The position numbers were made by a program, and so were the translations under genes. This document shows positions 27,501-35,102 of a DNA stretch of 64,000 bases, in pieces; the first letter of the stretch is position 1; every line of letters begins with the position of its first letter. This stretch comes from SIG589 sp964566175 (lineage in GTDB: Bacteria > Bacillota > Clostridia > Oscillospirales > Acutalibacteraceae), in the NCBI GenBank assembly GCA_964566175.1, contig CAZMHU010000007.1, positions 10,768-74,767 of the forward strand, in the 5' to 3' direction. Below the pieces are notes generated by a model that saw only the letters and a list, made by a program, of their open reading frames with translations, was not told the DNA's origin and made no database searches.

Positions 27501-27824
27501 TCCGAAAATTTTAAGTTCGCTTCCCGCAATACGCACGGCACGATTCATCAAAACTGTCCTGTCGCAGTCCGACAGACGCTTTCCGCAAATGCCGCCGCAC
27601 AAACGTCCGACCTCGTCCAAAAGGCGAGTGAAACTCAACACCGGAACGGAAGTGAAACCGCCATCCCCCAAAATATGTAACAACGATTTTTCATAATCAA
27701 AGGACGCCTGTTCCGGAACGAGCAATAAAACGTTTTTGTTTCCGTTCTCGGTTTCCCGCTTTATTCTGTTAAGCACTTCGGTTGTCTTGCCGCAAAACGC
27801 ACGGCCGAAAATAAATTTTACCAC
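24570..27824 (-). CDS. addB: ATP-dependent nuclease subunit AddB
   Basis: 1084 residues. Walker A-like GRAFCGKT (7-14) is followed by the inactivated helicase fold. The nuclease motif RIVDYKTGS lies near residue 905. The 4Fe-4S cysteines are one in DTYFRCGFSYFC (about 755) and the C-terminal cluster CKYCDYACVC (about 1045). The start is GTG 27824, about 11 nt after AAAAGGA. The 3' end overlaps addA. An upstream TATAAT (27875-27870, minus) may belong to its promoter, but the -35 is poor. Confidence 0.96.
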   Translation of the reverse strand: MVKFIFGRAFCGKTTEVLNRIKRETENGNKNVLLLVPEQASFDYEKSLLHILGDGGFTSVPVLSFTRLLDEVGRLCGGICGKRLSDCDRTVLMNRAVRIAGSELKIFGKYTSNIGFTESVINTLSEFKRCGIDSEMLKEKSAKLPNGTLKSKLLDIALLSDVYDGIIKNTFIDPADDMQRLYGMLGDYAYFAEKTVLVDAFKNFTGAQLKVLERIIRQADDVVFSFCFDKRLSDAAGLFFNVGDTVKKIVSIAERCGVSVEKPFTLLESFYSNGELSALERALTVESGNVYDGDAENITLCAAEGIYDEAEFAANEIHRLVRQEGYRYRDFVIIARDDGQYMTAVEHMLGKYNIPCFTDRRYDISRMPITVFLKSAMEAAGSFSSESILKFLKTELAGLAFDEVNALENYVYMWKIDRADWKKEWDMSPSGFDKFDEADERELARLNALRLRAVTPLLSFEKNFVGGAENRSLALWKLMRECDVKAGLSALTADMPTAEAELNIQSYDAVTEILDSLVHTLGDSCTPEDYIECFTLAAVETQVGIIPQMLDEVTFGAADRIKPREPKVVFLLGANQGIFPAVPSNGGVIGASERMRLLNIDLPITDYSIGFSVDEEYLLYTSLCCARDKVYVSYCESDITGAEAKPSQIVERIEAAFPNCKKMRFGAKSFSLDRIETENSAFSGLMRNFDGGVLCNALSDIFSESPVYGERLAAVKIRNGGNGERLSPQVSERLFGKDMRLSATGIDTYFRCGFSYFCRYGIGAKTIKPAEIDVLQRGTIVHEVLEKLITEYGAELSRLDDDEIIKKTSEITDNYLSRIQGIEKLKDNRFMYLVDCIKQLTAEVVCHLRDEFAQSGFVPKSCELKIGGDEADIEQAVIKSTAGSVTIRGAVDRVDKFGAYIRIVDYKTGSRKFALPDVLYGLNMQMLIYLYAVMQSKRFSDCIPAGVLYLETSKHLGSDSNFAMNGLLTNNEEVHGAMEPENEGRFVPKLRKKKDGTFYKSKDYIGEEDFADVFAHIERLLKKMNVSLLDGDISVSPTDGRDKEACKYCDYACVCGIENRPHRKVPAADNEMVITAMREEQENV

Positions 27825-27909
27825 CCTTTATACCGTCCTTTTAATAATTTTTGCCTTCACATTTCTTTTATTATACAACAATCAAAGCACGAATAAAAGG
27901 ACTTTATAA

Positions 27910-28170
27910 TCAAAAAATTAATCGAAGCAATAATAATCCTACAACGCCCAAAATACCGCCCGCCGCCGAAACGCCGACGGAATATGGATTTATCGGAATG
28001 TGTATTCCCGTGAAATCATCTGTAAAGTTGAGTGCCGCCAACAGTGCTATTCCGCAAAAAGCCGTAAAAATTATCGTTCTGAACGGTTTTTTACAGAAAA
28101 GTGCCAACATTATGTAAACTAAAAAATATATTATCGCTACGGCTGTCATTACGGTTTCAAAAGTTTTCAT
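27910..28170 (-). CDS. bofA: Pro-sigma-K processing inhibitor BofA family protein
   Basis: 86 residues with three hydrophobic segments. The C-terminal IHIPINPYSVGVSAAGGILGVVGLLLL is the recognisable BofA motif. In Bacillus, BofA holds back SpoIVFB cleavage of pro-sigma-K in the mother cell. GGAG precedes the ATG. The gene lies between secG and addB and is evidence that the organism sporulates or descends from sporulators. spoIVFB is not in this window, but an unrelated M50 protease is at 33.1 kb. Confidence 0.85.
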   Translation of the reverse strand: MKTFETVMTAVAIIYFLVYIMLALFCKKPFRTIIFTAFCGIALLAALNFTDDFTGIHIPINPYSVGVSAAGGILGVVGLLLLRLIF

Positions 28171-28221
28171 ACCTCTGCTCCTTTTTTTTAATTAACATTA
28201 AAAAATATGAAAAAAGGCATA

Positions 28222-28258
28222 AAAAAAGACCGACGAATTTCGTCGGTCTTAAAATACA
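28222..28258 (-). terminator. Terminator of secG
   Basis: On the minus strand AAGACCGACGAAATTCGTCGGTCTT forms a 12-bp near-perfect hairpin, followed by U7. It separates secG from bofA. Confidence 0.9.
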
Positions 28259-28264
28259 ATAAAA

Positions 28265-28513
28265 TTATTTGCGAAGAGCAATAGCGTTTGCAATGATAAC
28301 GAGAACAAAGAAAGCAATGGCAATATACTTTGTCCAACGTGCAAGTGAAGCATCGAGTGTTCTTGCCTTGTTTTTGGAAAGGAATGTGTCCGCACCGCCG
28401 GAAATAACACCGTTAATACCCGAACGACGACCCTGCTGTAAAATAACAACAAAAACAATGATAAGCGAAACGATAAGCACGAGTGCTCCTACGATAATTT
28501 CAAAAACGTTCAT
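28265..28513 (-). CDS. secG: Preprotein translocase subunit SecG
   Basis: 82 residues with two membrane helices and the conserved cytoplasmic loop VVILQQGRRSGINGVISGGADTFLSKNK. It is the small stimulatory subunit of SecYEG. The gene is monocistronic with a TTGCAT-17-TATTAT promoter and a terminator. GGAGG lies upstream of the ATG. Confidence 0.95.
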   Translation of the reverse strand: MNVFEIIVGALVLIVSLIIVFVVILQQGRRSGINGVISGGADTFLSKNKARTLDASLARWTKYIAIAFFVLVIIANAIALRK

Positions 28514-28555
28514 ATAAATAAACCTCCAACAGTTTTATCATCTAAAGCAAATGTT

Positions 28556-28584
28556 ATAATATCATACATCGGCATAAAATGCAA
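28556..28584 (-). promoter_or_regulatory. Promoter of secG
   Basis: Minus-strand TTGCAT (28584-28579) and TATTAT (28561-28556) with a 17-bp spacer. Confidence 0.78.
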
Positions 28585-28589
28585 GCATT

Positions 28590-28961
28590 TTATTTATCAC
28601 AGCAGCAACTTTTAAAAAGAATATCTATATCAAGCAGTTTTTCGTCACGGCTTTTCACGAATTTGAGTTTTGAAAGCAGCGTTTCGTCTACTCCGTCGGT
28701 GTAGTACGCTTGCTCCAAGCCACGGTTAGCCGCAATGTGAAGTGTGCTTCTAACCAAGCCGTCAAACAAAAGCGCATCTTCTCCCGCCTCTACCCGCTCG
28801 AGTATGAGTGCGCCGTCACGCATGCTGAAAACGGTATAGCCTAATATTTCGCCGCTGTCGTCCGCCGCCATAACACTGCGCTCGGATATAGGCGACAGAC
28901 CGCACTCATTACAGAGTGTTTCCGTTTTTTTCCTGTCGCTGACTATCTTAATTTCAAGCAT
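28590..28961 (-). CDS. GNAT-like acetyltransferase of unknown substrate
   Basis: 123 residues. The middle GEILGYTVFSMRDGALILERVEAGED and the following helix DGLVRSTLHIAANRGLEQAYY have the strand-strand-helix layout of GNAT N-acetyltransferases, but the Q/R-x-x-G-x-G/A acetyl-CoA loop is not recognisable. The C-terminus ends in CCC-D-K. I start at ATG 28961 because GAGGG is 9 nt upstream. The first 8 bases overlap rluB, so it is the last gene of the long scpAB-dacF-rluB operon. Function unknown. Confidence 0.55.
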   Translation of the reverse strand: MLEIKIVSDRKKTETLCNECGLSPISERSVMAADDSGEILGYTVFSMRDGALILERVEAGEDALLFDGLVRSTLHIAANRGLEQAYYTDGVDETLLSKLKFVKSRDEKLLDIDILFKSCCCDK

Positions 28962-29697
28962 TTTCAACTTCCCTCTTTGCCGAAGTAATACCCGTTAAAT
29001 GACGCATTTCCTTTTCATTCAGCGGACGCCACTTTCCCTGCGGAAGCATACCGAGTTTGACACCGGCTATTTCGGTGCGTTTAAGACGCAACACCTCAAG
29101 TCCGACAGCCTCGCACATACGCCTTATCTGGCGGTTTCTGCCTTCGTGTATTGTAAAAATAACAACGGTGCGGTCAGCCTTGCGTTCCGCTACGAAAACG
29201 TCGCATGGCATTGTTTTCTTGCCGTCCAGCATAATACCGGTTGAAAGTTTCACGATGGTTTCATCATCAACATTACCGCCGACCGTAACACGGTAGGTCT
29301 TGTTGACGTGGCTCGAGGGGTGTGTGAGTTTGTTTGCAAATTCGCCGTCGTTGGTCAAAATAAGCAAACCTTCGGAATTGCGGTCAAGCCTTCCAACGGG
29401 AAATACACGCGTTCCGACATCTTCGACAAGTTGTGCAACGCATCTGCGGTCGTGCTCGTCGTTTAGTGTTGTGACAAAACCGCGCGGTTTATTAAGCATT
29501 ATGTAAACCTTTTCCTTTACGGCAACAACACGCTTTCCGCTCACCGTAACTTTATCACGTATCGGGTCAACCTTGTCACCGAGCGAAGCAACACGTCCGT
29601 TAACACGGACTCTGCCCGCCTGTATAAGTTCCTCTGCCTTGCGACGTGATGCTATGCCGCAGGTTGAAAGATGTTTTTGAAGTCTGACTTTTTCCAT
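28954..29697 (-). CDS. rluB: 16S/23S rRNA pseudouridine synthase, RsuA/RluB family
   Basis: 247 residues. An N-terminal S4 domain (RLQKHLSTCGIASRRKAEELI) is followed by the catalytic motif GRLDRNSEGLLILTNDG with its Asp, and EGRNRQIRRMCEAVG. The organisation matches RluB, which isomerises a uridine near the peptidyl transferase centre, but RsuA/RluF cannot be excluded. Start and upstream stop overlap as TAATG with dacF. Genomic adjacency to scpAB is common in Firmicutes. Confidence 0.92.
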   Translation of the reverse strand: MEKVRLQKHLSTCGIASRRKAEELIQAGRVRVNGRVASLGDKVDPIRDKVTVSGKRVVAVKEKVYIMLNKPRGFVTTLNDEHDRRCVAQLVEDVGTRVFPVGRLDRNSEGLLILTNDGEFANKLTHPSSHVNKTYRVTVGGNVDDETIVKLSTGIMLDGKKTMPCDVFVAERKADRTVVIFTIHEGRNRQIRRMCEAVGLEVLRLKRTEIAGVKLGMLPQGKWRPLNEKEMRHLTGITSAKREVENA

Positions 29698-30806
29698 TAT
29701 ACCAATTCCTTAAACAGCAATATTAAATACTGCGTTATTTGTCGTTTGTTTTTATTTGTATCTTTTAGGGAATCCGCGATATATATCGGCGATGATGCTG
29801 CAACCGTTTCGTCGACAACATAATCAACACGGCCCACAGTATCGCCGTTATTCGCGCCGTAGAGAAAGCGAGGAAGATACACCCGCTTTTCAAGATTTTT
29901 ATATTCCGCCTCACTGAGCGACAGGTTGACCGCCTGCGAGTTTATTTTAACCCGTCCTCCGTCGGCTGTTTCAATGCTTTCGGGCAGAAAATCCGGCTCG
30001 ATAAAATATTTTTTCAACACCGAAAAGCCGTAATCGAGCATACGCCTGTGGTCGTTCCAATCGTCGGGGTCGCAAAGCGTTACGGCAATCAAAAATCCGC
30101 TATCACGCTCCGCCGCCGTTACAAGACAACGCCCTGCTTTTTTTGTATAACCTGTTTTAACGCCTATAAGTCCTTCATAACTGTCAAGCAGACGATTATG
30201 ATTTTTTAGCGTGCGCCTATACGGCGGGTTGCCGAACGAGAGGGTTTTTGTTTTACTCGATGCCGCTTCGCGGAATTTCTCGTTTTGAAGAGCCGCTCGT
30301 GCAAGCAAAGCCATATCGAGCGCGGTAGAATAGTGATTTTCCGAGTCAAGTCCCGAGGGCGTCTCAAAGTTTGTGTTTTTAAGACCTATCTGTGCCGCAC
30401 GTTTATTCATAAGTGCAACAAAGCCGTCCTCACTGTCCGAAAGCACATATGCGACGGTGTTTGCCGCATCGTTTCCCGAAGAAAGCATCATACCGTAGAG
30501 CAACGCTTCAAGGGAAACGGTGTCGCCCACAAGCAAACCCATTGATGAGCCCTCAACCGTAACATCGCGTTCCGTTACGGTAATTTCCCTTTCAAGATTT
30601 CCGCTCTCACAAAGCAAAAGCGCCGTCATAATTTTCGTCGTACTCGCCATTGGCAGTCGCCTGTCACTTTCGCTCTCCCACAAAACTTTGCCTGTTGTGC
30701 CGTTTATAAGCACTGCGCCCTTTGCAGAGCAATCCAGCGCCGCCGCATTTGTCGAAAACAGGAAAACGGCAACCGCAGAGAAAAGCACCGAAAACAATCT
30801 CTTCAT
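29697..30806 (-). CDS. dacF: D-alanyl-D-alanine carboxypeptidase (PBP5/DacF family)
   Basis: 369 residues. A signal peptide is followed by the serine peptidase S11 motifs: S-x-x-K in MASTTKIM (Ser55, Lys58), SGN in MLSSGNDAAN, and KTG in GVKTGYTKKAGRC. A C-terminal PBP5-like beta domain has no clear amphipathic anchor. It trims D-Ala from peptidoglycan pentapeptides outside the membrane. In Bacillus, dacF is sporulation-linked; here it sits between ytfJ and rluB. GAGGGGG precedes the ATG. A second family member lies at 48.5 kb. Confidence 0.94.
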   Translation of the reverse strand: MKRLFSVLFSAVAVFLFSTNAAALDCSAKGAVLINGTTGKVLWESESDRRLPMASTTKIMTALLLCESGNLEREITVTERDVTVEGSSMGLLVGDTVSLEALLYGMMLSSGNDAANTVAYVLSDSEDGFVALMNKRAAQIGLKNTNFETPSGLDSENHYSTALDMALLARAALQNEKFREAASSKTKTLSFGNPPYRRTLKNHNRLLDSYEGLIGVKTGYTKKAGRCLVTAAERDSGFLIAVTLCDPDDWNDHRRMLDYGFSVLKKYFIEPDFLPESIETADGGRVKINSQAVNLSLSEAEYKNLEKRVYLPRFLYGANNGDTVGRVDYVVDETVAASSPIYIADSLKDTNKNKRQITQYLILLFKELV

Positions 30807-30847
30807 ACAATCCCCCTCAAGGTTTTATATGAAAAGAATACTGAAAA

Positions 30848-31213
30848 CTACTGTTCTTTATTCTTTAAAGATTTAAATTTGTCAATTATTTCGGGTGCGG
30901 CCGCAAGTGCACGGTCAAAAGATGTGACCGCGTTGTTTATCGGCACAAACTTAACATTGCCGGCATTAACCGAAATAAATCCGAGCGGGTTTATCGAAAC
31001 TCCCGCACCGCCACCGCCGCCGAAGACCGTCTTCTCGGTCTTGCAGGGAAAGTCAGAACCGCCCGTTGCAAGTCCGAAAGCGATTTTGGAAACCGGAATA
31101 ATCGTTACGCCGTCTACCGTTACCGGTGTGCCGAGAACCGTGTCGGCATCGACCATCGCACGAAGTTTTTCGGTAGTAACGTCTATGATAGCCTGAATGT
31201 TATTTTCGCTCAT
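30848..31213 (-). CDS. ytfJ: Sporulation protein YtfJ/GerW family
   Basis: 121 residues. The GTPVTVDGVTIIPVSKIAFG segment, the Gly-rich VFGGGGGAGVSINPLGFISV and the C-terminal KFKSLKN are typical. In Bacillus, YtfJ/GerW is made in the forespore and needed for germination. It overlaps the DUF2953 gene by 14 bases, which reproduces the ytfI-ytfJ pairing known from Bacillus. Confidence 0.93.
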   Translation of the reverse strand: MSENNIQAIIDVTTEKLRAMVDADTVLGTPVTVDGVTIIPVSKIAFGLATGGSDFPCKTEKTVFGGGGGAGVSINPLGFISVNAGNVKFVPINNAVTSFDRALAAAPEIIDKFKSLKNKEQ

Positions 31214-31805
31214 TTTTTTCGTCCTCCGTTAGTTTTAAATATTCGCTGTAAAAACCGACAGCGGCTATTATCAGTATTATAGGTCGGGTTTTAAGTTTTA
31301 TGTGAAGCCGTATGTCCGACTCTTTACTGTCAAAATCCGAAACAACATCAACCTGTTTCATTTTAAAATCAGCCTGTGTATAAAGAAAATTCAAAAAAGG
31401 ATACAAAACGGCACAAACCGCACCGTATTCTATCGCAGTCATAGCGGCGTCACTGCCCGCAACACGTACGCAAAGGCGAAAATCACGAACGGAAATATGC
31501 GAAAGGATAAATCCCACCCTGTCGAAAACACCGCGCACAAAGGATATAAAATCGCCTATTGCCGTGGCAATTCCGCGTTCTTTGATTTTTGATTTAAAAA
31601 AGTTTTTCTTTTCTTCCTTTTTCGGCTTTTCTTCACTTTTTTGTTTCTTCTTTTTTTCTTTTCCGCCCGCAAGTTTAATCTTTATTCCGAAAATGCGAAT
31701 ATATGCAAACAAGTCTTCGTCGTAGTCAAGCACAAGCGACAGCGGGCAAAGCAAAAGAAGGCAAACAAAAAGCAGTATACCGACGGTAATATACAAAACT
31801 GTCAT
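31200..31805 (-). CDS. DUF2953 domain protein (YtfI-like)
   Basis: 201 residues. An N-terminal membrane helix (VGILLFVCLLLLCPLSLVL) is followed by a beta strand pair, a Lys/Glu-rich low-complexity stretch (residues about 50-75, KEKKKKQKSEEKPKKEEKK) and a C-terminal region with DFRLCVRVAGSDAAMTAIEYGAVCAVLYP that I associate with DUF2953. The function is unknown. It is translationally linked to ytfJ and lies 8 bases after scpB. Confidence 0.82.
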   Translation of the reverse strand: MTVLYITVGILLFVCLLLLCPLSLVLDYDEDLFAYIRIFGIKIKLAGGKEKKKKQKSEEKPKKEEKKNFFKSKIKERGIATAIGDFISFVRGVFDRVGFILSHISVRDFRLCVRVAGSDAAMTAIEYGAVCAVLYPFLNFLYTQADFKMKQVDVVSDFDSKESDIRLHIKLKTRPIILIIAAVGFYSEYLKLTEDEKNERK

Positions 31806-31813
31806 AAAAATTT

Positions 31814-32404
31814 TTATTCTCCGTCTTGCGCCGCTTCCTCGGCAAGTTCCCCAACCATAAGTTGTTCGCCGAGTTCCGGCACGGTTTCATTCTCTTTCCT
31901 CGGCAAAGGCGGTAAATCCGACAGCGAGGAAACGGAAAAACAACGCAAAAAGTTTTTTGTTGTGGAATAGAGCAGAGGTCTGCCGGGCAGTTCGAGTCTG
32001 CCACATTCCTCAATAAGATTTTTTTCGACAAGCGTGCTGACAACGCCCGAACAGTCAACCCCGCGAACCTGCTCGACAAACGCCTTAGTTACGGGCTGAT
32101 TATATGCGATAACGGCAAGCACCTCCATTGCCGCCTGTGAAAGCGGCGCACGTCTGCGCATATCGAAAGCTGTTTTTATATTCTCTTCATATTCTGCCCG
32201 CGTTGCGAGTTGATATGAGTTTTCAAGTCGCAAAAGTTGTATTCCGCTTTTGCGTTCATCGAGGCGCTTTGAAAGTTCTTTCGCGGCAGTCTCAACATTC
32301 TCAGGTTCTGCCGAGAGAGCACGTGTCAGTTGCGTAATGCTTATAGGCTCACCGCCCGAAAAGAGTACCGCCTCAAGTGCCGGTATCATCTCGTCAACAG
32401 TCAT
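31814..32404 (-). CDS. scpB: Segregation and condensation protein ScpB
   Basis: 196 residues of tandem winged helices: IPALEAVLFSGGEPISITQL, RAPLSQAAMEVLAVIAYNQPVTKAFVEQVRGVD and LVEKNLIEECGR. It forms the condensin complex with ScpA and SMC. The start overlaps the scpA stop by 4 bases (ATGA). The C-terminal tail is acidic, as usual. Confidence 0.96.
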   Translation of the reverse strand: MTVDEMIPALEAVLFSGGEPISITQLTRALSAEPENVETAAKELSKRLDERKSGIQLLRLENSYQLATRAEYEENIKTAFDMRRRAPLSQAAMEVLAVIAYNQPVTKAFVEQVRGVDCSGVVSTLVEKNLIEECGRLELPGRPLLYSTTKNFLRCFSVSSLSDLPPLPRKENETVPELGEQLMVGELAEEAAQDGE

Positions 32405-33114
32405 TTTTTATCTCTCCTTAAAACAATCTCGGCGTCCGGCTTGTCCGTATTAAGTTCAACACGGTTGGACTTGCAGAGTTCAAGCACCGCCAAAAATGTT
32501 GCAACAAGTTCCGAACGGCTCTCACACGAAGAAAACAAAGCCGACATTCGCTGTCTGCCGTTTCCGACGAGGCGGCGCATAACATAAACAATCTTTGTCG
32601 ATACCGCAAAAATCTTTTTCGCAACGATTTTCGTAAATGGTGCGGTAGGGGGCGGAAGTTTTCGCATTCCCCTGCCCGCAGCCGACATATATGCCGTATA
32701 AAGCGTTTCCGCATCGTGCACGAGTTCATACGTGCTGTCAAATTCGAATTTTTCGGGTTTGCGGACAAATGTTGAAAAACCACCCATCATAGTGCCGAGT
32801 TTCTCCGCCATTTCACGACAGAGTTTATATTCTATAAGTTCGCCTGTGAGTTCCTGTTTCAGTGTTTCAATCTCCTCGTGGCGGGGCAACAGACTCACCG
32901 TTTTCATATAGATAAGTCGTGCCGCCATTTCGAGAAATTCGCTTTGTATGTCCATATCGGCTTCGCGCATTGCGTCTATCTGAGCCATATACTGCTCAAG
33001 CAGTTCGGCAACCGGAATGTCGTATATATTAAGTTTGTTTCTCGATATGAGTTGCAACAGTAAATCAAGCGGGCCTTCAAAACATTCAAGTTTATACGAA
33101 AGTGCAGTTTCCAT
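32401..33114 (-). CDS. scpA: Segregation and condensation protein ScpA (kleisin)
   Basis: 237 residues. LECFEGPLDLLLQLISRNKLNIYDIPVAELLEQY is the kleisin N-terminus that binds SMC, and a C-terminal winged helix contacts the SMC head. I start at ATG 33114 (METALSYK), right after GGGGG and one base after the upstream stop; an in-frame extension of 32 residues into the upstream gene is not family-like. Confidence 0.96.
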   Translation of the reverse strand: METALSYKLECFEGPLDLLLQLISRNKLNIYDIPVAELLEQYMAQIDAMREADMDIQSEFLEMAARLIYMKTVSLLPRHEEIETLKQELTGELIEYKLCREMAEKLGTMMGGFSTFVRKPEKFEFDSTYELVHDAETLYTAYMSAAGRGMRKLPPPTAPFTKIVAKKIFAVSTKIVYVMRRLVGNGRQRMSALFSSCESRSELVATFLAVLELCKSNRVELNTDKPDAEIVLRRDKK

Positions 33115-33115
33115 A

Positions 33116-33793
33116 CTATCCCCCAAAGAATATAAGCGAAGAAAGCCTAAAAATCCCGCCGTATATTGAATACGCCATATTCGAAAGTCCGTTTCCCAAA
33201 TTGAAAACATAGAACAACAGTATCATAATAAAGAACGAATAACGTTCATAACGCATTATCAGATAATAATATTTGTTAGGAAGTATTGCAGAGAGTATTC
33301 TCGAACCGTCAAGCGGTGCTATCGGTATTAAATTGAAAAGACCGATATAAAGGTTGAACATTACAAGATATTGCAAAAGGTATGTCAGCACAATCGCAAT
33401 AAAATTCTGCGAATTATACGCCCAGTAAAATGCGGGCGCCGAGAAAATTCCGAAAACGAAGGCACACAAAAAGTTTGAGAGCGGCCCCGCCAATGCTGTT
33501 ATTGCCATATCACGCTTGGGATTTCTGAAATTATACATATTAACCTGTACCGGCTTCGCCCAGCCGAAACCGAACAGTATTATCATAAGTGCGCCGACAT
33601 AATCAATATGAGCAAAGGGATTGAGGGTCATTCTGCCCTGATAGCGCGGTGTATTATCGCCGAGTTTTATAGCGGCAAAACCGTGCGCCATTTCGTGCAG
33701 GGGTGAAACGATAAATATCAAAATAAGACTCGCGAGCAGTGAAGAAAGCAGATTGTAAAAAGAGAAACCGCCGCGCATAATTACCGAAAGCAT
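33116..33793 (-). CDS. Site-2 protease family zinc metalloprotease (M50)
   Basis: 225 residues with about five membrane segments. The active site HEMAH lies in the first core helix (PLHEMAHGFAAIKLGDNTPRYQGRMTLNPFAHID), and the second motif is NLIPIAPLDGSRIL with the Asp ligand. These are small intramembrane proteases of the YwhC/Rip type without a PDZ domain; the substrate is unknown. It heads the operon M50-scpA-scpB-DUF2953-ytfJ-dacF-rluB-GNAT. GGAG precedes the ATG. Confidence 0.92.
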   Translation of the reverse strand: MLSVIMRGGFSFYNLLSSLLASLILIFIVSPLHEMAHGFAAIKLGDNTPRYQGRMTLNPFAHIDYVGALMIILFGFGWAKPVQVNMYNFRNPKRDMAITALAGPLSNFLCAFVFGIFSAPAFYWAYNSQNFIAIVLTYLLQYLVMFNLYIGLFNLIPIAPLDGSRILSAILPNKYYYLIMRYERYSFFIMILLFYVFNLGNGLSNMAYSIYGGIFRLSSLIFFGG

Positions 33794-33851
33794 ATAACCA
33801 CTCCATTCTATTCTTTTTATTATACACTAAATCCGCACATTTTACAACAAC

Positions 33852-33880
33852 AAAAAACAGGGCGTAACGCCCTGCTTTTT
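33852..33880 (-). terminator. Terminator of the dgt-dnaG-rpoD-rrf2 operon
   Basis: CAGGGCGTTACGCCCTG forms a 7-bp GC-rich stem with U6 on the minus strand. The right-hand side is also T-rich, but no plus-strand gene ends here. Confidence 0.85.
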
Positions 33881-34433
33881 ACTGTTTATTATTTAATATT
33901 TCGGCAACGCGCTGTTCTATAACCGAACTGAACCAGCAGTAGATAGTTTCGCCGAGTTCTTGATATATCGGGTCACCGTCGTGCGAGCAGAGCATTGCAA
34001 AGGTCTGTCCAATGCGGCGCACCACATCCGCACCTCTGCGATAGGCAAGAAAATAAAACGAGAAAGCGCCCGTATCGGATGTGTAGGCAAATAGTTCCGG
34101 CGCGTCGCGCTTTAGAGTATCGAGAAAACTCTTTTGTGCAATGCCGGCAACAGACTCGTTGCCGCAAAACCGCTCAAGTCCCACCGTTACGGTAAAACTC
34201 AGTAATAAAAGTCTTTGCATTGTCATAAAACTGTCTTCCGTGTCGGTATCGGCAAAGGCGGTTTTTCCCGCCTTTACAAAATCCTCTGCCACAGCGTGTC
34301 CGAGTTTCTTTCCCGCGGCGTGGTCAACCGATGACAATGCGCCGACCGTGCTTGACTGCGCCTGTCGTCTTATCGTTTCCGAGGGTCTGTCCCCCGCAAT
34401 TTTTATGTCCTTGTCTTCAAACAAGTTACTCAC
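33879..34433 (-). CDS. Unknown helical protein at the end of the rpoD operon
   Basis: 184 residues, soluble, predicted by eye to be almost all helix (RLLLLSFTVTVGLERFCG, ADVVRRIGQTFAMLCSHDGDPIYQELG, VIEQRVAEILNNKQ). No motif I recognise. The start is 6 bases after the TSCPD gene and it is the last gene before the terminator. Codon use is like its neighbours, so it looks native rather than transferred. Position suggests a link with the Rrf2/TSCPD pair, but no function is assigned. Confidence 0.7.
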   Translation of the reverse strand: MSNLFEDKDIKIAGDRPSETIRRQAQSSTVGALSSVDHAAGKKLGHAVAEDFVKAGKTAFADTDTEDSFMTMQRLLLLSFTVTVGLERFCGNESVAGIAQKSFLDTLKRDAPELFAYTSDTGAFSFYFLAYRRGADVVRRIGQTFAMLCSHDGDPIYQELGETIYCWFSSVIEQRVAEILNNKQ

Positions 34434-34439
34434 CCTTTG

Positions 34440-34697
34440 CTACTTCTCCTGCTCGGCTTTAATTTTTTTAAGTGCCGTTGCCAACTGGTCGGGACAGGAG
34501 GTACTTTTAAATCCGCATTTTATGTTTTCAAGTCTTGCAATAACGTCGTCTATTTTCATTCCCGAAACCAGACCCGCTATTCCCTTGGTGTTTCCGTTAC
34601 AGCCGCCCTCAAAAGCAACATTCTTTACGGTATCACCCTCAACCTCAACAGTGATAGAGCGTGAACAAACACCTACTGTTTTATATGTGTAAACCAT
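34440..34697 (-). CDS. TSCPD-domain protein (TIGR03905-like)
   Basis: 85 residues. The C-terminal STSCPDQLATAL gives the domain its name; Cys11, Cys33, Cys61 and Cys68 could bind metal. The same domain occurs at the C-terminus of some ribonucleotide reductases and as stand-alone proteins of unknown role in Clostridia. It lies between the Rrf2 gene and the unknown helical protein with short gaps (21 and 6 bases). The cysteines and the Rrf2 neighbour hint at metal or redox biology, which is inference. Confidence 0.88.
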   Translation of the reverse strand: MVYTYKTVGVCSRSITVEVEGDTVKNVAFEGGCNGNTKGIAGLVSGMKIDDVIARLENIKCGFKSTSCPDQLATALKKIKAEQEK

Positions 34698-34718
34698 AAT
34701 TTTTATTCATCCTTTCAA

Positions 34719-35099
34719 TCAAAATGTAACATTTTCAAACCGTTCGCGCATATAACGGCTGACATCGGCAAAAACATCGCGGTAACAACATTCCCCTCTC
34801 GGATGTGTGCAACCGCCCTCGGTATGCTGACAGCGGTTGACAGCCAACGGCCCGCATATTGTTTCCACGACTTCAAGCAAGGTTATTTCCCCCGCCGGTC
34901 TCGCAAGAGCATAACCTCCTTGCGAGCCCTTGTACGAACGCACTATGCCGGCATCCATAAGCCTACGCAAAATTTTAAGAGTAAAACCCTGTGTAACACC
35001 CGTACTCTTCGCAACAGTGCCCGCATCGGTCTTGTCCGAACGCTCGGCAAGGCAGGAAACAATGCGTATTGCGTAGTCGGTTTCGTTTGTCAAAAACAT
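34719..35099 (-). CDS. Rrf2-family transcriptional regulator
   Basis: 126 residues. A winged helix (TNETDYAIRIVSCLAER, VTQGFTLKILRRLMDAGIVRSYKGSQGGYALARP) carries the Rrf2 wing RSYKGSQGGY. The Cys90-x6-Cys97-x6-Cys104 region (plus Cys105) may hold an Fe-S cluster, as in IscR, though spacing is one longer than IscR's x5/x5. It begins 3 bases after the rpoD stop, with AAGGAAAG inside the rpoD end, so it is made from the rpoD transcript. Iron-sulfur, cysteine or nitric oxide sensing are family options. Confidence 0.92.
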   Translation of the reverse strand: MFLTNETDYAIRIVSCLAERSDKTDAGTVAKSTGVTQGFTLKILRRLMDAGIVRSYKGSQGGYALARPAGEITLLEVVETICGPLAVNRCQHTEGGCTHPRGECCYRDVFADVSRYMRERFENVTF

Positions 35100-35102
35100 A
35101 AA

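Noticed and set aside
33116..33793. SpoIVFB as identity of the M50 protease
   Set aside because: Context is scpAB rather than spoIVFA, and the sequence looks like the generic YwhC/Rip-type site-2 proteases.
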